Shown: positions 1 through 8,625, counted from the stretch's first letter. The stretch: DNA of 64,000 bases from Saprospiraceae bacterium (GCA_028282725.1 JANQHF010000054.1:1-64000); one strand, 5' to 3'. Notes: generated from the letters alone by a model not told the origin. Numbers and translations: made by a program.

Positions 1-105
1 TCCCGGACGTGTGCGGACCTTGCAGGAAGTGAAGAGATCAAGATGGAATACCTCGCCGAAGCGATTCAGTATCGGAGTCTGGATAGAGAGGGGTGGGCGC
101 AGTAA
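1..105 (+). CDS. ComM/YifB family Mg-chelatase-like AAA ATPase, C-terminal end only
   Basis: The window opens inside a gene read in frame 1 and stopped by TAA at 103-105. The last 34 residues include ADLAGSEEI followed by LAEAIQYRSLDR, which I recognise as the conserved C-terminus of the YifB/ComM family. Members of this family are hexameric AAA+ helicases that promote branch migration during natural transformation. The ATPase core lies outside the window, so activity cannot be judged. The other strand and frames show nothing comparable here. The family call is fairly firm despite the short length; the role is taken from the family. Confidence 0.8.
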   Translation, partial: SRTCADLAGSEEIKMEYLAEAIQYRSLDREGWAQ

Positions 106-276
106 GGTGATCGCGCCTGTTCGAGACTTGCTATGCCTCGCGAGCAAGTGAAATGGAGTGGCAAAAGAAATGAATGGAGGAAAAGGGTCACGACTATGCT
201 GGTATTCTCAACTCAGAATTCTTCAATATTCTCTTGCCTAGCCCGGTCCGCTTCACTATGCCTATTGATATAAACC

Positions 277-312
277 TAAAAAAGGATGGTTCGGGCAGAA
301 CCATCCTTTTAT
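277..312. terminator. Bidirectional rho-independent terminator
   Basis: A perfect 12-bp stem (281-292 with 298-309) closes a 5-base loop (293-297). The stem starts in an A-run and ends in a T-run, so it can work on both strands. It lies downstream of the ComM tail (plus) and of the arsR-like gene (minus), as expected for a shared terminator. Confidence 0.85.
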
Positions 313-360
313 CAATGTGATCAATAGAACTATCCTAACAGATCACTGTCTTTGCACTCA

Positions 361-726
361 TCAAAAAGTTTTCACGTTTAGGCACTGGTCAATCTCTGTA
401 ATGGTCTCGAAGAGGGCATTCAAAATATTAGTCAACCGATATATCCTCTCTTTTCCTACGGTATCGAATGTGACAATTTTATTCATCCGCAAATGTTTGA
501 GGTGAAATGACGTCACGCTGTGTAATTCATCAATATCTTTACTCAACTCCTTGACACTTTTGGGACGTACTGCCAACTGTTTGACAATGGAGATACGCGT
601 TTCGTTGTGTAAGGCCCAAAAAAATAGGTAAATAGCTCTTGATTTATTTACAAATCTGTTTATTCTTGACTGAGATATTTGTGATTTATGATGTTCGGTA
701 GTTAAAGGGTTAAGCAGTGCTTCCAT
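361..726 (-). CDS. ArsR-family winged-helix transcriptional repressor
   Basis: The 121-residue protein is the usual ArsR/SmtB length. Residues about 35-105 form a winged helix: a helix with ALHNETRISIVKQL, the recognition helix region with HSVTSFHLKHL, and a wing with GKERIYRL. No obvious Cys-x-Cys metal site is present, so it may sense something other than arsenite-type metals, or act as a non-metal ArsR protein. It diverges from the HTH gene at 838, and the AT-rich 727-837 gap is the likely control region. A TAnnTTTG-type -7 element on this strand at 800-807 would give a leader of about 65 nt. Target genes cannot be inferred. Confidence 0.8.
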   Translation of the reverse strand: MEALLNPLTTEHHKSQISQSRINRFVNKSRAIYLFFWALHNETRISIVKQLAVRPKSVKELSKDIDELHSVTSFHLKHLRMNKIVTFDTVGKERIYRLTNILNALFETITEIDQCLNVKTF

Positions 727-799
727 AGCTTGGGTGTTAAAATTTGAATATTAATTCTTTTGTATATAAATTTTTTATATTACAACAATACACATATAA

Positions 800-807
800 C
801 AAATGTA
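800..807 (-). promoter_or_regulatory. Candidate -7 element (TACATTTG) for the ArsR gene
   Basis: Reads TACATTTG on the minus strand and matches the Bacteroidota -7 consensus TAnnTTTG. No well-spaced -33 TTTG is visible (a TTG lies 15 nt upstream rather than 17), so support is modest. Confidence 0.3.
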
Positions 808-837
808 CACAATATTTCACATCAATGTTTATTTTAG

Positions 838-1182
838 TTGTTTTTTGTGAAAAATACTGAAGAAATACTTACCACTGTTCTGAGTGAACTGGACTTGTCT
901 CGCTCAAAAATTGCCGAAGATCTCGATGTAAGCCTGCAAGCAATTAGCAATTGGTGCTCAAGAAATCGCATACCTCAAAAAGCTAAGAAATACTTTTATA
1001 AGGTACACGGAGTTAACAGAGACTTTTTGGACTCTGGAGAGGGTCCAATATTAAATTCGAATTATTCAATGGTTCAGGATAACCATAGCAAGTATATCGA
1101 ACACTTAGAAAAGGAAAATCAGTTTTTAAGAGAACTGGTGAAGACACTGACAGATTTTAAAAATCAATACAACAAGGAATGA
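838..1182 (+). CDS. CI-repressor-like helix-turn-helix protein with C-terminal coiled coil
   Basis: 114 residues with no ATG start. TTG at 838 or GTG at 847 would have to serve, and GTG gives a protein starting MKNTEE. Residues about 10-65 look like the N-terminal HTH of phage CI-type repressors (SRSKIAEDLDVS, QAISNWCSRN, then DFLDSGEGPI). The C-terminus (about 80-110) is a short leucine-rich coiled coil, probably for dimerisation, and there is no LexA-like peptidase domain. It converges with the gene ending at 1185 and diverges from the ArsR gene. No other phage genes are nearby, so a chromosomal regulator is as likely as a phage relic. Confidence 0.7.
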   Translation: MFFVKNTEEILTTVLSELDLSRSKIAEDLDVSLQAISNWCSRNRIPQKAKKYFYKVHGVNRDFLDSGEGPILNSNYSMVQDNHSKYIEHLEKENQFLRELVKTLTDFKNQYNKE

Positions 1183-1184
1183 TC

Positions 1185-2504
1185 TCAAATCCGCCCAGGC
1201 AGAAGGTCCAAAAGGACATCATATCGCACAACTTCACCTGTTAACACTTCCATTGACTTTTTTTGTGTTTCATGCCTTGGTTGAACAGGCTCATGGGACA
1301 ATCCCAATGACGCAAAAGACTGACCGGATTTTCTGCATGCCTGGTCTACAAATGTTATGAAGCGAATCACTCTTTGTCGAGACACCCTATTTACGATCGA
1401 AAATGCTGAAGAATTCAATATTTCACCATGATCTAACAACTGACTGCAAAGACTCAACGAACACTTGGCAACTAATTGTGATGTCCGGTCAGTTTCATTA
1501 ATTCGTATCTCCTTTCTGGGTTTCTCACATTTACCTCTTAGTAAGCATATATACTGTTCCAGAATATTCTTCCACCCCTCTGTGGAATTATCATTTTCCA
1601 TCCTGGAAACCAACTCTTCTGCCAATGCTATTTCTTCCAAGTTGAGTGCCGCCCTTGTTAACCACATAATGCATTTGTTTCTTGTAGGGCTTGTCGAGGC
1701 ACCATCCAGAATTTCATCTTTATAGTCTAAGACTTTTTCAAATTGGTTTGTAGCTAAATAGCTCGGCAATAAGTGTGTCAGTATAGCTAGTCGCGCTTTC
1801 AAACTTTCATAGTAACGTGTCTCAGCTTCCGCATATGCTTTCTCTGCAAGTATGATGAGTTGATGATATAGTTCCTTTTCAGTCAGTATGGTCAACTTAT
1901 ACATTAACCAACCCAACCATTGTTTCTGAAGCACATCTCTTCTTAGAGATTTTTCGGTTTCGAGAATTAAACTTTCAGCCCTATTTATTAATGGTCTGGA
2001 CAATTGATAACCATGATCATGGAACATGGCAAAATGACCACTTGAAAAGAGTGTTTTTTTGGCTATATAATCTTTCGAACGAGCATCCTCGTAAAGAGCC
2101 CAGAATTTCTCGGCTAATCGCTGATCCATTTCGTAAAGACTGTAGTGCTGTGCCAAAAGGAATGCCATTTGTGAAGCCAAATCAAACGCTTCGGCATCAA
2201 CAGCCTTTAGATAGAGCGTTTGCGCCAAATCCATTAATCCTTCGGTCAAACCCAAATCCATTAAAACCTCTACAAGAAATTTTAGATTGTCACTCTTAAA
2301 CTTGGAATATTTAGGGGCCTTGTGTTTATTTTCCTTTTTGCCATCCGACGCTCCATTTTTTATTACCACTGGCGTCGAACCGCGAGTTAATTCGTCTATA
2401 TAATCCAAAAGACTAAATCCGAATCTGTCATCGTCCAGGATATTGCCAATTTCAATAAAGTATTTACCTATAGATTTTAATTCATCTATTGTTTTCACCA
2501 GCAT
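1185..2504 (-). CDS. Unrecognised alpha-helical protein, possibly TPR-like
   Basis: 439 residues that I do not assign to a family. The sequence is almost wholly helical, with alternating Leu/Ala/Tyr patterns between about residues 80 and 330 (for example LAILTHLLPSYLATNQFEKVLDY) that resemble degenerate TPR or solenoid repeats. There is no signal peptide or membrane segment. Its ATG sits 4 nt after the stop of the 138-residue gene upstream, with an A8 run just before that stop. The two are either translationally coupled or one gene split by a one-base slip. AT-rich, low-conservation look suggests accessory DNA. Confidence 0.55.
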   Translation of the reverse strand: MLVKTIDELKSIGKYFIEIGNILDDDRFGFSLLDYIDELTRGSTPVVIKNGASDGKKENKHKAPKYSKFKSDNLKFLVEVLMDLGLTEGLMDLAQTLYLKAVDAEAFDLASQMAFLLAQHYSLYEMDQRLAEKFWALYEDARSKDYIAKKTLFSSGHFAMFHDHGYQLSRPLINRAESLILETEKSLRRDVLQKQWLGWLMYKLTILTEKELYHQLIILAEKAYAEAETRYYESLKARLAILTHLLPSYLATNQFEKVLDYKDEILDGASTSPTRNKCIMWLTRAALNLEEIALAEELVSRMENDNSTEGWKNILEQYICLLRGKCEKPRKEIRINETDRTSQLVAKCSLSLCSQLLDHGEILNSSAFSIVNRVSRQRVIRFITFVDQACRKSGQSFASLGLSHEPVQPRHETQKKSMEVLTGEVVRYDVLLDLLPGRI

Positions 2505-2508
2505 GTCT

Positions 2509-2925
2509 TCATTTTTTTTCTAACTTCTTCTTAAGTCGAGTTATATTAAAATGCGTTATAAGGGCTCCTCTTCTAATTGTTTCATAGGTCATCGAAACTA
2601 TCTGACGCAGAAACCAACGTTGAAGGCCATTTGGATGGTGGTAAGGAGGGTATTTCATTCTGAAGAATGATTGTTGGTGCCACAAAATACTTTTTAAGCC
2701 TTTTGCGCAAGCATGACCATATTCCACATCATGACCTTCAGCTGTCTCACATACGTTCAAATAACATAACGCTTGCCCCGTAACGACACTTTTTGGGACG
2801 TGATTTTTCAAAGCAAAATGCTGTGAACTCTTATAGACACGAATTATTTCGCTCTCCCGGCTGTTCGAATTGACAGTAAAAAGTATTGAATTGAGTACCT
2901 CTTTTGACAATTGATGCTTTGACAT
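2509..2925 (-). CDS. Unrecognised 138-residue protein, coupled to the next gene
   Basis: Reads from ATG at 2925 to TGA at 2509. No family is recognised. The protein is basic at its C-terminus (RLKKKLEKK), contains a His/Tyr/Trp-rich middle (KSILWHQQSFFRMKYPPYHH) and has no signal peptide or membrane helix. The stop is immediately preceded by eight A residues. Loss of one A, or a +1 shift, would fuse it in frame to the 439-residue protein that follows, giving about 577 residues. Two copies of a 14-bp direct repeat lie upstream and may be a control site. Confidence 0.5.
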   Translation of the reverse strand: MSKHQLSKEVLNSILFTVNSNSRESEIIRVYKSSQHFALKNHVPKSVVTGQALCYLNVCETAEGHDVEYGHACAKGLKSILWHQQSFFRMKYPPYHHPNGLQRWFLRQIVSMTYETIRRGALITHFNITRLKKKLEKK

Positions 2926-3332
2926 GATCTACACTCGTTTGAAAATCCCAATTTATCCGAATTACTAGTGATTCTTAACTAGCAATTTCACTCATTTCAA
3001 TTTATTCGAATAGTCGCCAATACTGTGAATAGTACAACCTTCGAATAAACAACCTCCAAAATCAGCCTTTCGAATCAGAGTTTTGTAATAGGTACTATTC
3101 AATAATACGATTAATTTGATATACGCACTATATTTTACCTAGAATATCTCTGAATTATTTAATTACTATGACGATTTATCCCTTATCCGGTCTATTTAGA
3201 TTATACCTAACATTCTAAGTACGTGACAAAAATTTGATGTATCGCCGCAGATCTTTGTCTGATCTGGTGTATACTGGAGTACCTCCGAAAATCAGGATTG
3301 TGAGTTTGGTTTGATTTTAACCATACAACTTA
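2926..3332. other. Intergenic, AT-rich, no gene seen
   Basis: About 400 bp separate the minus-strand gene pair from the transposase remnant. Apart from the direct repeats at 2949-3012, and further TTCGAA-containing stretches near 3040 and 3070, I see no coding signal or RNA structure. The right part may include the decayed left end of the insertion sequence, but no clear terminal inverted repeat could be identified. Confidence 0.4.
2949..3012. repeat. Direct repeat CAATTTATyCGAAT with TTCGAA palindrome
   Basis: CAATTTATCCGAAT at 2949-2962 recurs as CAATTTATTCGAAT at 2998-3011 (13 of 14 match). The second copy overlaps the perfect palindrome TATTCGAATA at 3003-3012. They lie 24-87 bp upstream of the minus-strand start at 2925, so they could be a paired operator. 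This is inference only. Confidence 0.3.
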
Positions 3333-3946
3333 CTGATAAAAAAAGAAGAAAATTTACATCTAAGTTTAAGGCAAAAGTGGTGTAGGAAGCTCTTTCAGAG
3401 CGTTATACTTTAGCCCAAATGGTGTAACGCCATCAACTGCATCCTAATCAAATTTCTCAATGGAAAGCTCAATTTTTGGCCAATGCTGAGACAATATTTA
3501 GTAAAGGAGTTAAGAATCCAAAGGAACAAGCCGATAAGGAAAAGGATGACTTGTTCAAAACGATTGGAAGACTGAAAGTGAAGAATGATTTTTTAAAGGA
3601 GGCCTTGTGTTAAAGAGTGTAGAACAAAAAAGAAAGATGGTAAGCAAGGATCATCCCAAATTGAGCATTGTACTGCAATGCATGCTGTTGACCATACACA
3701 GATCTGGCATCTATTACAAGCTCCGAGGAGAAAGTGAGTTGAATCCGGAGTTGATGCGTCTGATGGATGAACAAACATTATCTACATCATCCATTTAAAG
3801 GCCCTGAGCGGATGTGGAAGAGGCTGAAAAGGCAAGGCTGCCATGTCAATGTTAAAAAGATAGAAAGACTCTATTACCAGGTTATGGAATTGCGCTCTGT
3901 GATGCCAGTAAACACACTGTCAAAAATGTTAAATTTTGAGCATTAA
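3333..3946 (+). pseudogene. Decayed IS3-family transposase (orfA and N-terminal orfB)
   Basis: 3333-3613 reads as IS3 orfA: a basic start (DKKRRKFTSKFKAKVV), an HTH region interrupted by two stops, then QISQWKAQF and a C-terminal KNDFLKEAL, typical of the orfA leucine-zipper end. orfB follows in a shifted frame from about 3607 (KRKMVSKDHPKLSI, then RSGIYYK), shifts again near 3780, and continues as HPFKGPERMWKRL and KIERLYYQVMELR to a stop at 3944-3946. The DDE catalytic core is absent. Stops, frameshifts and truncation show that the element is dead. No intact terminal repeats or target duplication were found. Confidence 0.85.
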
Positions 3947-3958
3947 CACGATTTTCTG

Positions 3959-4780
3959 TTATAGCTGTTTCATATGTACATCCATTTGTGGGTATGGAAT
4001 GTTGATTCCGGCCTTGTCAAATTCCTTCTTCACATACTCATGCATGTAGAAAAAAGCCTCCCAATATTGGTCGCTTTTACAGAATGGTCGCGTCGCCAAA
4101 TTGACTGAACTATCTCCTAATTCTGACACAAACACTTCTTGTTTCGGAACATCAAGGATATATGGGCATCGATTTCCTACAGACAATATGACTTCCCGTG
4201 CTTTATCAATATCATCGCCATATCCAATCCCAAAGGTCAGCTCTACCCCAAGAGTTTCTTGTCCGGAAATATTTGTTATGATATTGCCCGTGACTACACC
4301 ATTAGGTATGATAATACGCTTGTTATCTAAGGTTTGCAATACGGTATTAAAAACCTGAATTGATTTAACATGTCCAACGCTCCCTCCTCCTATTTCAACA
4401 AGGTCACCTGTCTTGTACGGTCTTGAGATCAATAATAATACTCCACTTGCAAAATGACCCAGGCTACCTTGAAGAGCCATACCAATAGCAAATGCCATAG
4501 CACCCAGAATAGCAATGAATGAGGTTGTTGCTATGCCAACCATGCTTGAAACGGCTAAGAGTAGAAGAATTTTGAGCCCTACACTCACCAATGAAGAAAG
4601 AAAAGAATGCACGTCCTTGTCGATCTTCCTATTTGTCAATGTGTTTCTGAATACTTTGGTAATCCTTCCAATGACCCAGAATCCAATAAGAAGTGTGACT
4701 ATTGCTCCAACTAATTGAGGAGCATAGTTTATGGCCCATTCAACCATTGAGTCAATAAAAGGTATGTCGATAGATTCCAT
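3959..4780 (-). CDS. mscS: Small-conductance mechanosensitive channel, MscS family
   Basis: 273 residues from ATG at 4780, the usual length of compact MscS channels. A longer reading to 4834 is less likely because a -7 promoter element at 4832-4839 would lie at its start. Three membrane segments are visible (about residues 14-38, 50-75 and 80-105), the last being the Gly/Ala-rich pore helix (GAMAFAIGMALQGSLG). The beta domain follows with the family signature GDLVEIGG and IIIPNGVVTGNIITN. Such channels open under membrane tension and release solutes during osmotic downshock. It stands alone after the IS remnant. Confidence 0.9.
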   Translation of the reverse strand: MESIDIPFIDSMVEWAINYAPQLVGAIVTLLIGFWVIGRITKVFRNTLTNRKIDKDVHSFLSSLVSVGLKILLLLAVSSMVGIATTSFIAILGAMAFAIGMALQGSLGHFASGVLLLISRPYKTGDLVEIGGGSVGHVKSIQVFNTVLQTLDNKRIIIPNGVVTGNIITNISGQETLGVELTFGIGYGDDIDKAREVILSVGNRCPYILDVPKQEVFVSELGDSSVNLATRPFCKSDQYWEAFFYMHEYVKKEFDKAGINIPYPQMDVHMKQL

Positions 4781-4831
4781 GATTTTCTTGAAAAGATAAT
4801 GATTGTTTCGAATACGAGGCGAAAATGGAGG

Positions 4832-4839
4832 CAAAGATA
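4832..4839 (-). promoter_or_regulatory. Candidate -7 element (TATCTTTG) for mscS
   Basis: Exact TAnnTTTG match on the minus strand, about 52 nt upstream of the ATG at 4780. It supports that start over the in-frame codon at 4834. No clear -33 TTTG is seen. Confidence 0.35.
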
Positions 4840-5535
4840 AAACTCCTGTTCAGTTTGAGTTTTTCTAAGGCATTGAGGAATCTGAAATATTCCGAATAAT
4901 CAAAAAGGGTTGAACTTTAAGTAGTCCAATCTCAAACGAAATATTTCGTCATCCGAAGATCAATTCCTGGCAAGTTGCTCTCCAGCAGAGCTCGCTTCCG
5001 CTTCGATCTTCAATTTAAGTGTAAACCTATGTCAGGATTTTAATTTCTAGCTGTAAACTTATTCCAGGACGAGTCACGAAGCTGACCCCTTGAATGGCGA
5101 TTTATGTGACCCCCTAAATGGCGCAAGCTGATCCCCTGATTTCATGGATCATATTTTACGATAAGAAGTGGAATAAATAAGATGCCTGATACCGAATTAA
5201 CAAGACCATTCACCTAAATGAAGAAGTATCAATGCCGGAATTCTTGCAGCAGAATTATTTGGAGGTTCTTGCACTTGAGACGAATTCTAAAACATTATTA
5301 TTGAGAAGTGACATATGTAATGAAGAGTGTAAACTGCTTTAAATAAGGTTCTCAACATTATGTACTCAATCTAGGATCAGAAACGATAGAATGGATTTCT
5401 AAAGGCAACATACTGGTAAATATGTATTCACCAACTGAGACTTCATCTTTAACCGGGGTGTTTACGGATCCATTTAGGAAGTTTTTATTTCATTCGAAGT
5501 ATGAACATTCTCAATCATCGAATTAGGTATGAGAT
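4840..5535. other. Intergenic with IS21-like repeats, otherwise empty
   Basis: Roughly 700 bp without a convincing gene. The middle (5020-5148) carries ordered short repeats described separately. The rest is AT-rich with stops in all frames. It looks like a graveyard of past insertions rather than a regulatory region of one gene. Confidence 0.4.
5020..5148. repeat. Two sets of short direct repeats, possible IS21-type element end
   Basis: Set one is TGTAAACCTATGTCAGGA (5020-5037) and TGTAAACTTATTCCAGGA (5052-5069), 15 of 18 matching. Set two is CTGACCCCTTGAATGGCG (5082-5099), GTGACCCCCTAAATGGCG (5106-5123) and a weaker third copy from 5129. IS21-family elements carry multiple short repeats of this kind at their ends. 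No istA or istB gene is present, so this would be an orphan end or solo remnant. Confidence 0.4.
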
Positions 5536-6249
5536 TTACTGGAGTATATTTTTCAAACTATTCAGAAATGATCTGCCAACTGGAATCTGTTCCTGACCAA
5601 TGCGAACAGTACAATTCTCAGAATCAAATTCGTCTAAGTACATCGTATTGACAACAAAATTACGGCGGACCTGTAAAAATAGTCCTTCAGGCAATTGAAC
5701 AATACCCCTTTTTAACGAGCTTCGAATTACGAATTTTGTATCCGCAGTCACTACAGTTATGTAGTTGCCTTCGGCTTGAATATACAAGATGTCATCAATG
5801 TTCACTTTAAAGTGAGTATTTCGCTTTTTAAGATAGAAGTATCTCTTGCGTTCTTTCTTTGTTAGGTTCTCCTTTAGTATGTTTTGATTAGAATGAAAGT
5901 AAGATTCAATCTGATACTTTATGGCGATGAAGTCCAAAGGTTTAGTGAAATAGGCAAGGGGTCTTATCTCAAATATTTTATCGTACAAGGTATTGTCAAA
6001 TTGAGAAGACAGTATGACAAGAGCAATACCCAATTCTTTCAGTTCTTTTGCAAGCTGAAAATTTCCATCATCTCCTTTTTTACAGGTAATGAATACCAAA
6101 TCGGGATGGTGATTATCAATGAAAAAGGTAGCTGACTTGGTGGAAAGCATTTTTTCAGTATGTCCAAATCCCACGTTTCTTAGCCCTGTTTGTACTTCAG
6201 AAACAAAGGCATAATCGTTTCCTATGATGAGAAGATTCAATTCGTGCAT
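5536..6249 (-). CDS. LytTR-type response regulator with atypical receiver
   Basis: 237 residues. Residues 1-125 form a receiver-like domain: LLIIGND in place of the usual acidic pair, DLVFIT where DLVLLD is expected, and the conserved Lys in FTKPLD (K103). The phospho-acceptor Asp is therefore Thr55. Residues about 135-237 are a LytTR DNA-binding domain (DDILYIQAEGNYITV, then LKRGIVQLPEGLFLQVRRNFVVN). LytTR proteins usually act with a sensor histidine kinase, but none is adjacent. It may be phosphorylation-independent or use another site. It is an orphan gene bordered by about 700 bp and 1 kb of noncoding DNA. Confidence 0.85.
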   Translation of the reverse strand: MHELNLLIIGNDYAFVSEVQTGLRNVGFGHTEKMLSTKSATFFIDNHHPDLVFITCKKGDDGNFQLAKELKELGIALVILSSQFDNTLYDKIFEIRPLAYFTKPLDFIAIKYQIESYFHSNQNILKENLTKKERKRYFYLKKRNTHFKVNIDDILYIQAEGNYITVVTADTKFVIRSSLKRGIVQLPEGLFLQVRRNFVVNTMYLDEFDSENCTVRIGQEQIPVGRSFLNSLKNILQ

Positions 6250-7259
6250 AACAGCAAGATTGGTGATTTAACTATTAGACGTAAAATTTGAAGTTTGGGT
6301 ACAGTCTAGTAATTATTACCACGAGACAGTGGATGTACGTGCTGTGATGGCAATTAAAAAAATACCCCAAGATGCTCACTCCATGAGACATTCATAAATG
6401 AACAATTTGTGCAACAATCTTATCAAACTATGTTCATCTCACCAGTCAATAGAAGAGAGTCGGTTCTCATCTCGCCTTGATAATTGAAGAGTTGCCATTT
6501 GTCATGACAGATTCAATTCCTTTGTTACACACTGACAAGCTGCAAATTGGCTGGGAAAGAGCCTTAAAGAGCCGGATTCGATAAAAAATATAAATTAATG
6601 GATGATGGCAGGAAATTAAAGGCTACTATCAACAAATTTTATGAACATTTACAGCTTTCTTAGATCTATTGTTAGCTTGCTGCGAACAGGTCATTCTGAA
6701 TAGCCACCTCATCATAGACGGTAGGTGTATTTTCATTCCTCCCCCAGGAATAATATCTCCTTCCTATCCTCAGTGCATATGGTTTCAGCCGACAGACTTT
6801 ATGGTTACCGTCAATTTCCTATCTATGATGACCTGGCTGTTATTTACAAATAACATCAAAGTCAAATTAATTCCAATTGGCATATGTTCAGAGAGAAAAA
6901 CTCGCCTCTAAGGCAATTCTTGGTTACACAAGCCCTTTGTTGCATTAAACTCCTCTGTTTTGAATAAAATATACTGAATTTTGAGTATTGCTTTTTAGGT
7001 TTCAATTCTCGTATCTAATTACTTGAATCAAAGCTTGTAAAAAACAATGGTTTTCATATACATCTAAACAATTAAAAATGAATAGAATTAATTATTGAAA
7101 GGACCGAATTGCGCAAAATGACGCTTGCAGTCTCGCCAAAAAATATACTTTCGGTTGTCATTCAATTTTTATTTCCTTCATATATCTTTTCATTGTGTTT
7201 AATTGTATTTGATTTCTTCACATTATTAATTGTATATCCATAACAATATTATTGAATTC
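6250..7259. other. Long noncoding gap before the lipid cluster
   Basis: About 1 kb without a supported gene. One 80-codon open frame on the plus strand (6669-6911) has no recognisable domain, no good start context and unlikely composition, so I do not call it. The region is very AT-rich towards its right end. A promoter for the downstream cluster lies at 7260-7288. Confidence 0.4.
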
Positions 7260-7288
7260 TTTGTATTTAACGAATTTTAATACCTTTA
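7260..7288 (+). promoter_or_regulatory. Candidate promoter of the fatty-acyl cluster
   Basis: TTTG (7260-7263), a 17-nt spacer, then TACCTTTA (7281-7288), one base off the Bacteroidota -7 consensus TAnnTTTG. Transcription would start near 7295, giving a leader of about 17 nt to the ATG at 7312. The spacing equals that of the better promoter at 14713-14741. Confidence 0.45.
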
Positions 7289-7311
7289 ATCAACTTCTGT
7301 ATATAGACATT

Positions 7312-8619
7312 ATGGATATCTACGAAAAATTTACTGTCAGTCGAACACCTTTACGTTTACTTACTGCGCCAGAGGGGCCGTTGTATGATCCTTTGTATAA
7401 AGCTGCCGAAAAGTATTTTTTATTTCCAGAACTCAAAGGAAAAATTGGAAATCGAATGCAGTTTAATGGAAAGGAAATGATTGTTTGGAGCTTAAATAAT
7501 TATCTGGGACTAGGGGACCATGAAGATCTTCAGCATATTGAAATAGAGGCTTGCAAAAAGTGGGGACTTTCTTACCCTATGGGTGCCCGTATGTTTTCGG
7601 GGGAGACAACTTTACACAGAGAATTGGAAGAAGAAATATCGAGCTTTGTTCATTGTGAAGCTACCCTAGTGTTTAACTACGCCTATCAAGGGATGGTTTC
7701 GATGATTGATACGCTGCTAGATTACAAGGATATAGTCATTTATGACAATCAATGTCACGCTTGCATTATTGATGGGATAAAAATGCATCAAGGCAAACAG
7801 TTTTCTTTCCAACATAATGATATCGACAACTTAACTAAGCTTTTAGAACGCACCAGCAAAATTGCAGAGAATTCAAAAGGAGGTATTCTAATAATTACAG
7901 AGGGGGTATTTGGAATGTCTGGCAGCCAAGGCCACCTTAAGCAAATAGTAGCACTTAAAGAACAGTTCAATTTTCGTCTATTAGTTGATGATGCCCACGG
8001 TTTTGGAGTGATGGGGCCGACAGGTGCGGGCACCGCAGAAGCTCAAGGGGTGCAAGATGGAGTAGATCTATATTTTTCTTCCTTCTCGAAATCCATAGCC
8101 AGTGTTGGTGGTTTTGTGTCGGGTACAAAATATGCTATTGATTTTATCAAATACGGCATACGTTCGCAGATGTTCTCAGCAGCTCTTCCGGCAGCCTTTT
8201 TAGAGGCAGATTTGGCAAAATTGCGGTATCTGCGTCAGCATCCAGAGCTTAGATCTAAAGTTTGGGAGAATAGTCAATTACTCCAAAGCGGATTGCGTGA
8301 AATGGGTTTCGATTTGGGTACAACAACGACCCAGCTTACCCCGGTTTTTCTAAGTTGTACAGAGATTGAGGGCGCTCACCTGATGATAGATTTGAGGGAG
8401 AATTTTGGCATTTTCTGTTCAGGAGCATTGTTCCCTGTGGTTCCCAGAGGCGTATTCTTACTCCGTCTTAGTCCTACTGCTGCCCATACCTATAAGGATA
8501 TTGAAGACACCTTATTCGCTTTCAAGGAAGTGATGAAGAAATTGAAAGCGGGTGGTTATCAAAAAAAGCTAGACGCTAGAGTACTTCATGACATAATGGG
8601 AGAAAAAATCGTAAACTAA
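7312..8619 (+). CDS. PLP-dependent alpha-oxoamine synthase (acyl transferase)
   Basis: 435 residues from ATG at 7312. The family (AONS, KBL, serine palmitoyltransferase, CqsA, cysteate acyltransferase) condenses an acyl thioester with an amino acid, usually with loss of CO2, to give an alpha-amino ketone. Visible landmarks are WSLNNYLGL, YPMGARMFSG, His149 in QCHAC, the PLP-binding DDAHGFG near 226-232 and the Schiff-base Lys260 in SSFSKSIAS. It begins a run of five same-strand genes and lies 6 nt before the acyl-AMP ligase. That context suggests it uses an acyl-ACP made by its neighbours. The amino-acid substrate (Ser, cysteate or other) cannot be read from the sequence. It resembles the Bacteroidota enzymes tied to sphingoid or capnine-type bases. 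Confidence 0.85.
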   Translation: MDIYEKFTVSRTPLRLLTAPEGPLYDPLYKAAEKYFLFPELKGKIGNRMQFNGKEMIVWSLNNYLGLGDHEDLQHIEIEACKKWGLSYPMGARMFSGETTLHRELEEEISSFVHCEATLVFNYAYQGMVSMIDTLLDYKDIVIYDNQCHACIIDGIKMHQGKQFSFQHNDIDNLTKLLERTSKIAENSKGGILIITEGVFGMSGSQGHLKQIVALKEQFNFRLLVDDAHGFGVMGPTGAGTAEAQGVQDGVDLYFSSFSKSIASVGGFVSGTKYAIDFIKYGIRSQMFSAALPAAFLEADLAKLRYLRQHPELRSKVWENSQLLQSGLREMGFDLGTTTTQLTPVFLSCTEIEGAHLMIDLRENFGIFCSGALFPVVPRGVFLLRLSPTAAHTYKDIEDTLFAFKEVMKKLKAGGYQKKLDARVLHDIMGEKIVN

Positions 8620-8625
8620 ACTGAA

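Noticed and set aside
127..150. 7-bp inverted repeat after the ComM tail
   Set aside because: No T-run and a 10-base loop; the strong terminator at 277-312 is a better fit.
838..1182. Prophage origin of the CI-like HTH gene
   Set aside because: No integrase, structural or lysis gene nearby; a host regulator explains it as well.
2500..2520. Canonical -1 programmed frameshift at the A8 run
   Set aside because: A -1 shift reads six codons and hits a stop; it does not enter the downstream gene's frame.
6669..6911. 80-codon plus-strand open frame in the long gap
   Set aside because: No domain, no plausible promoter or start, unlikely composition; the gap shows no coding pressure.
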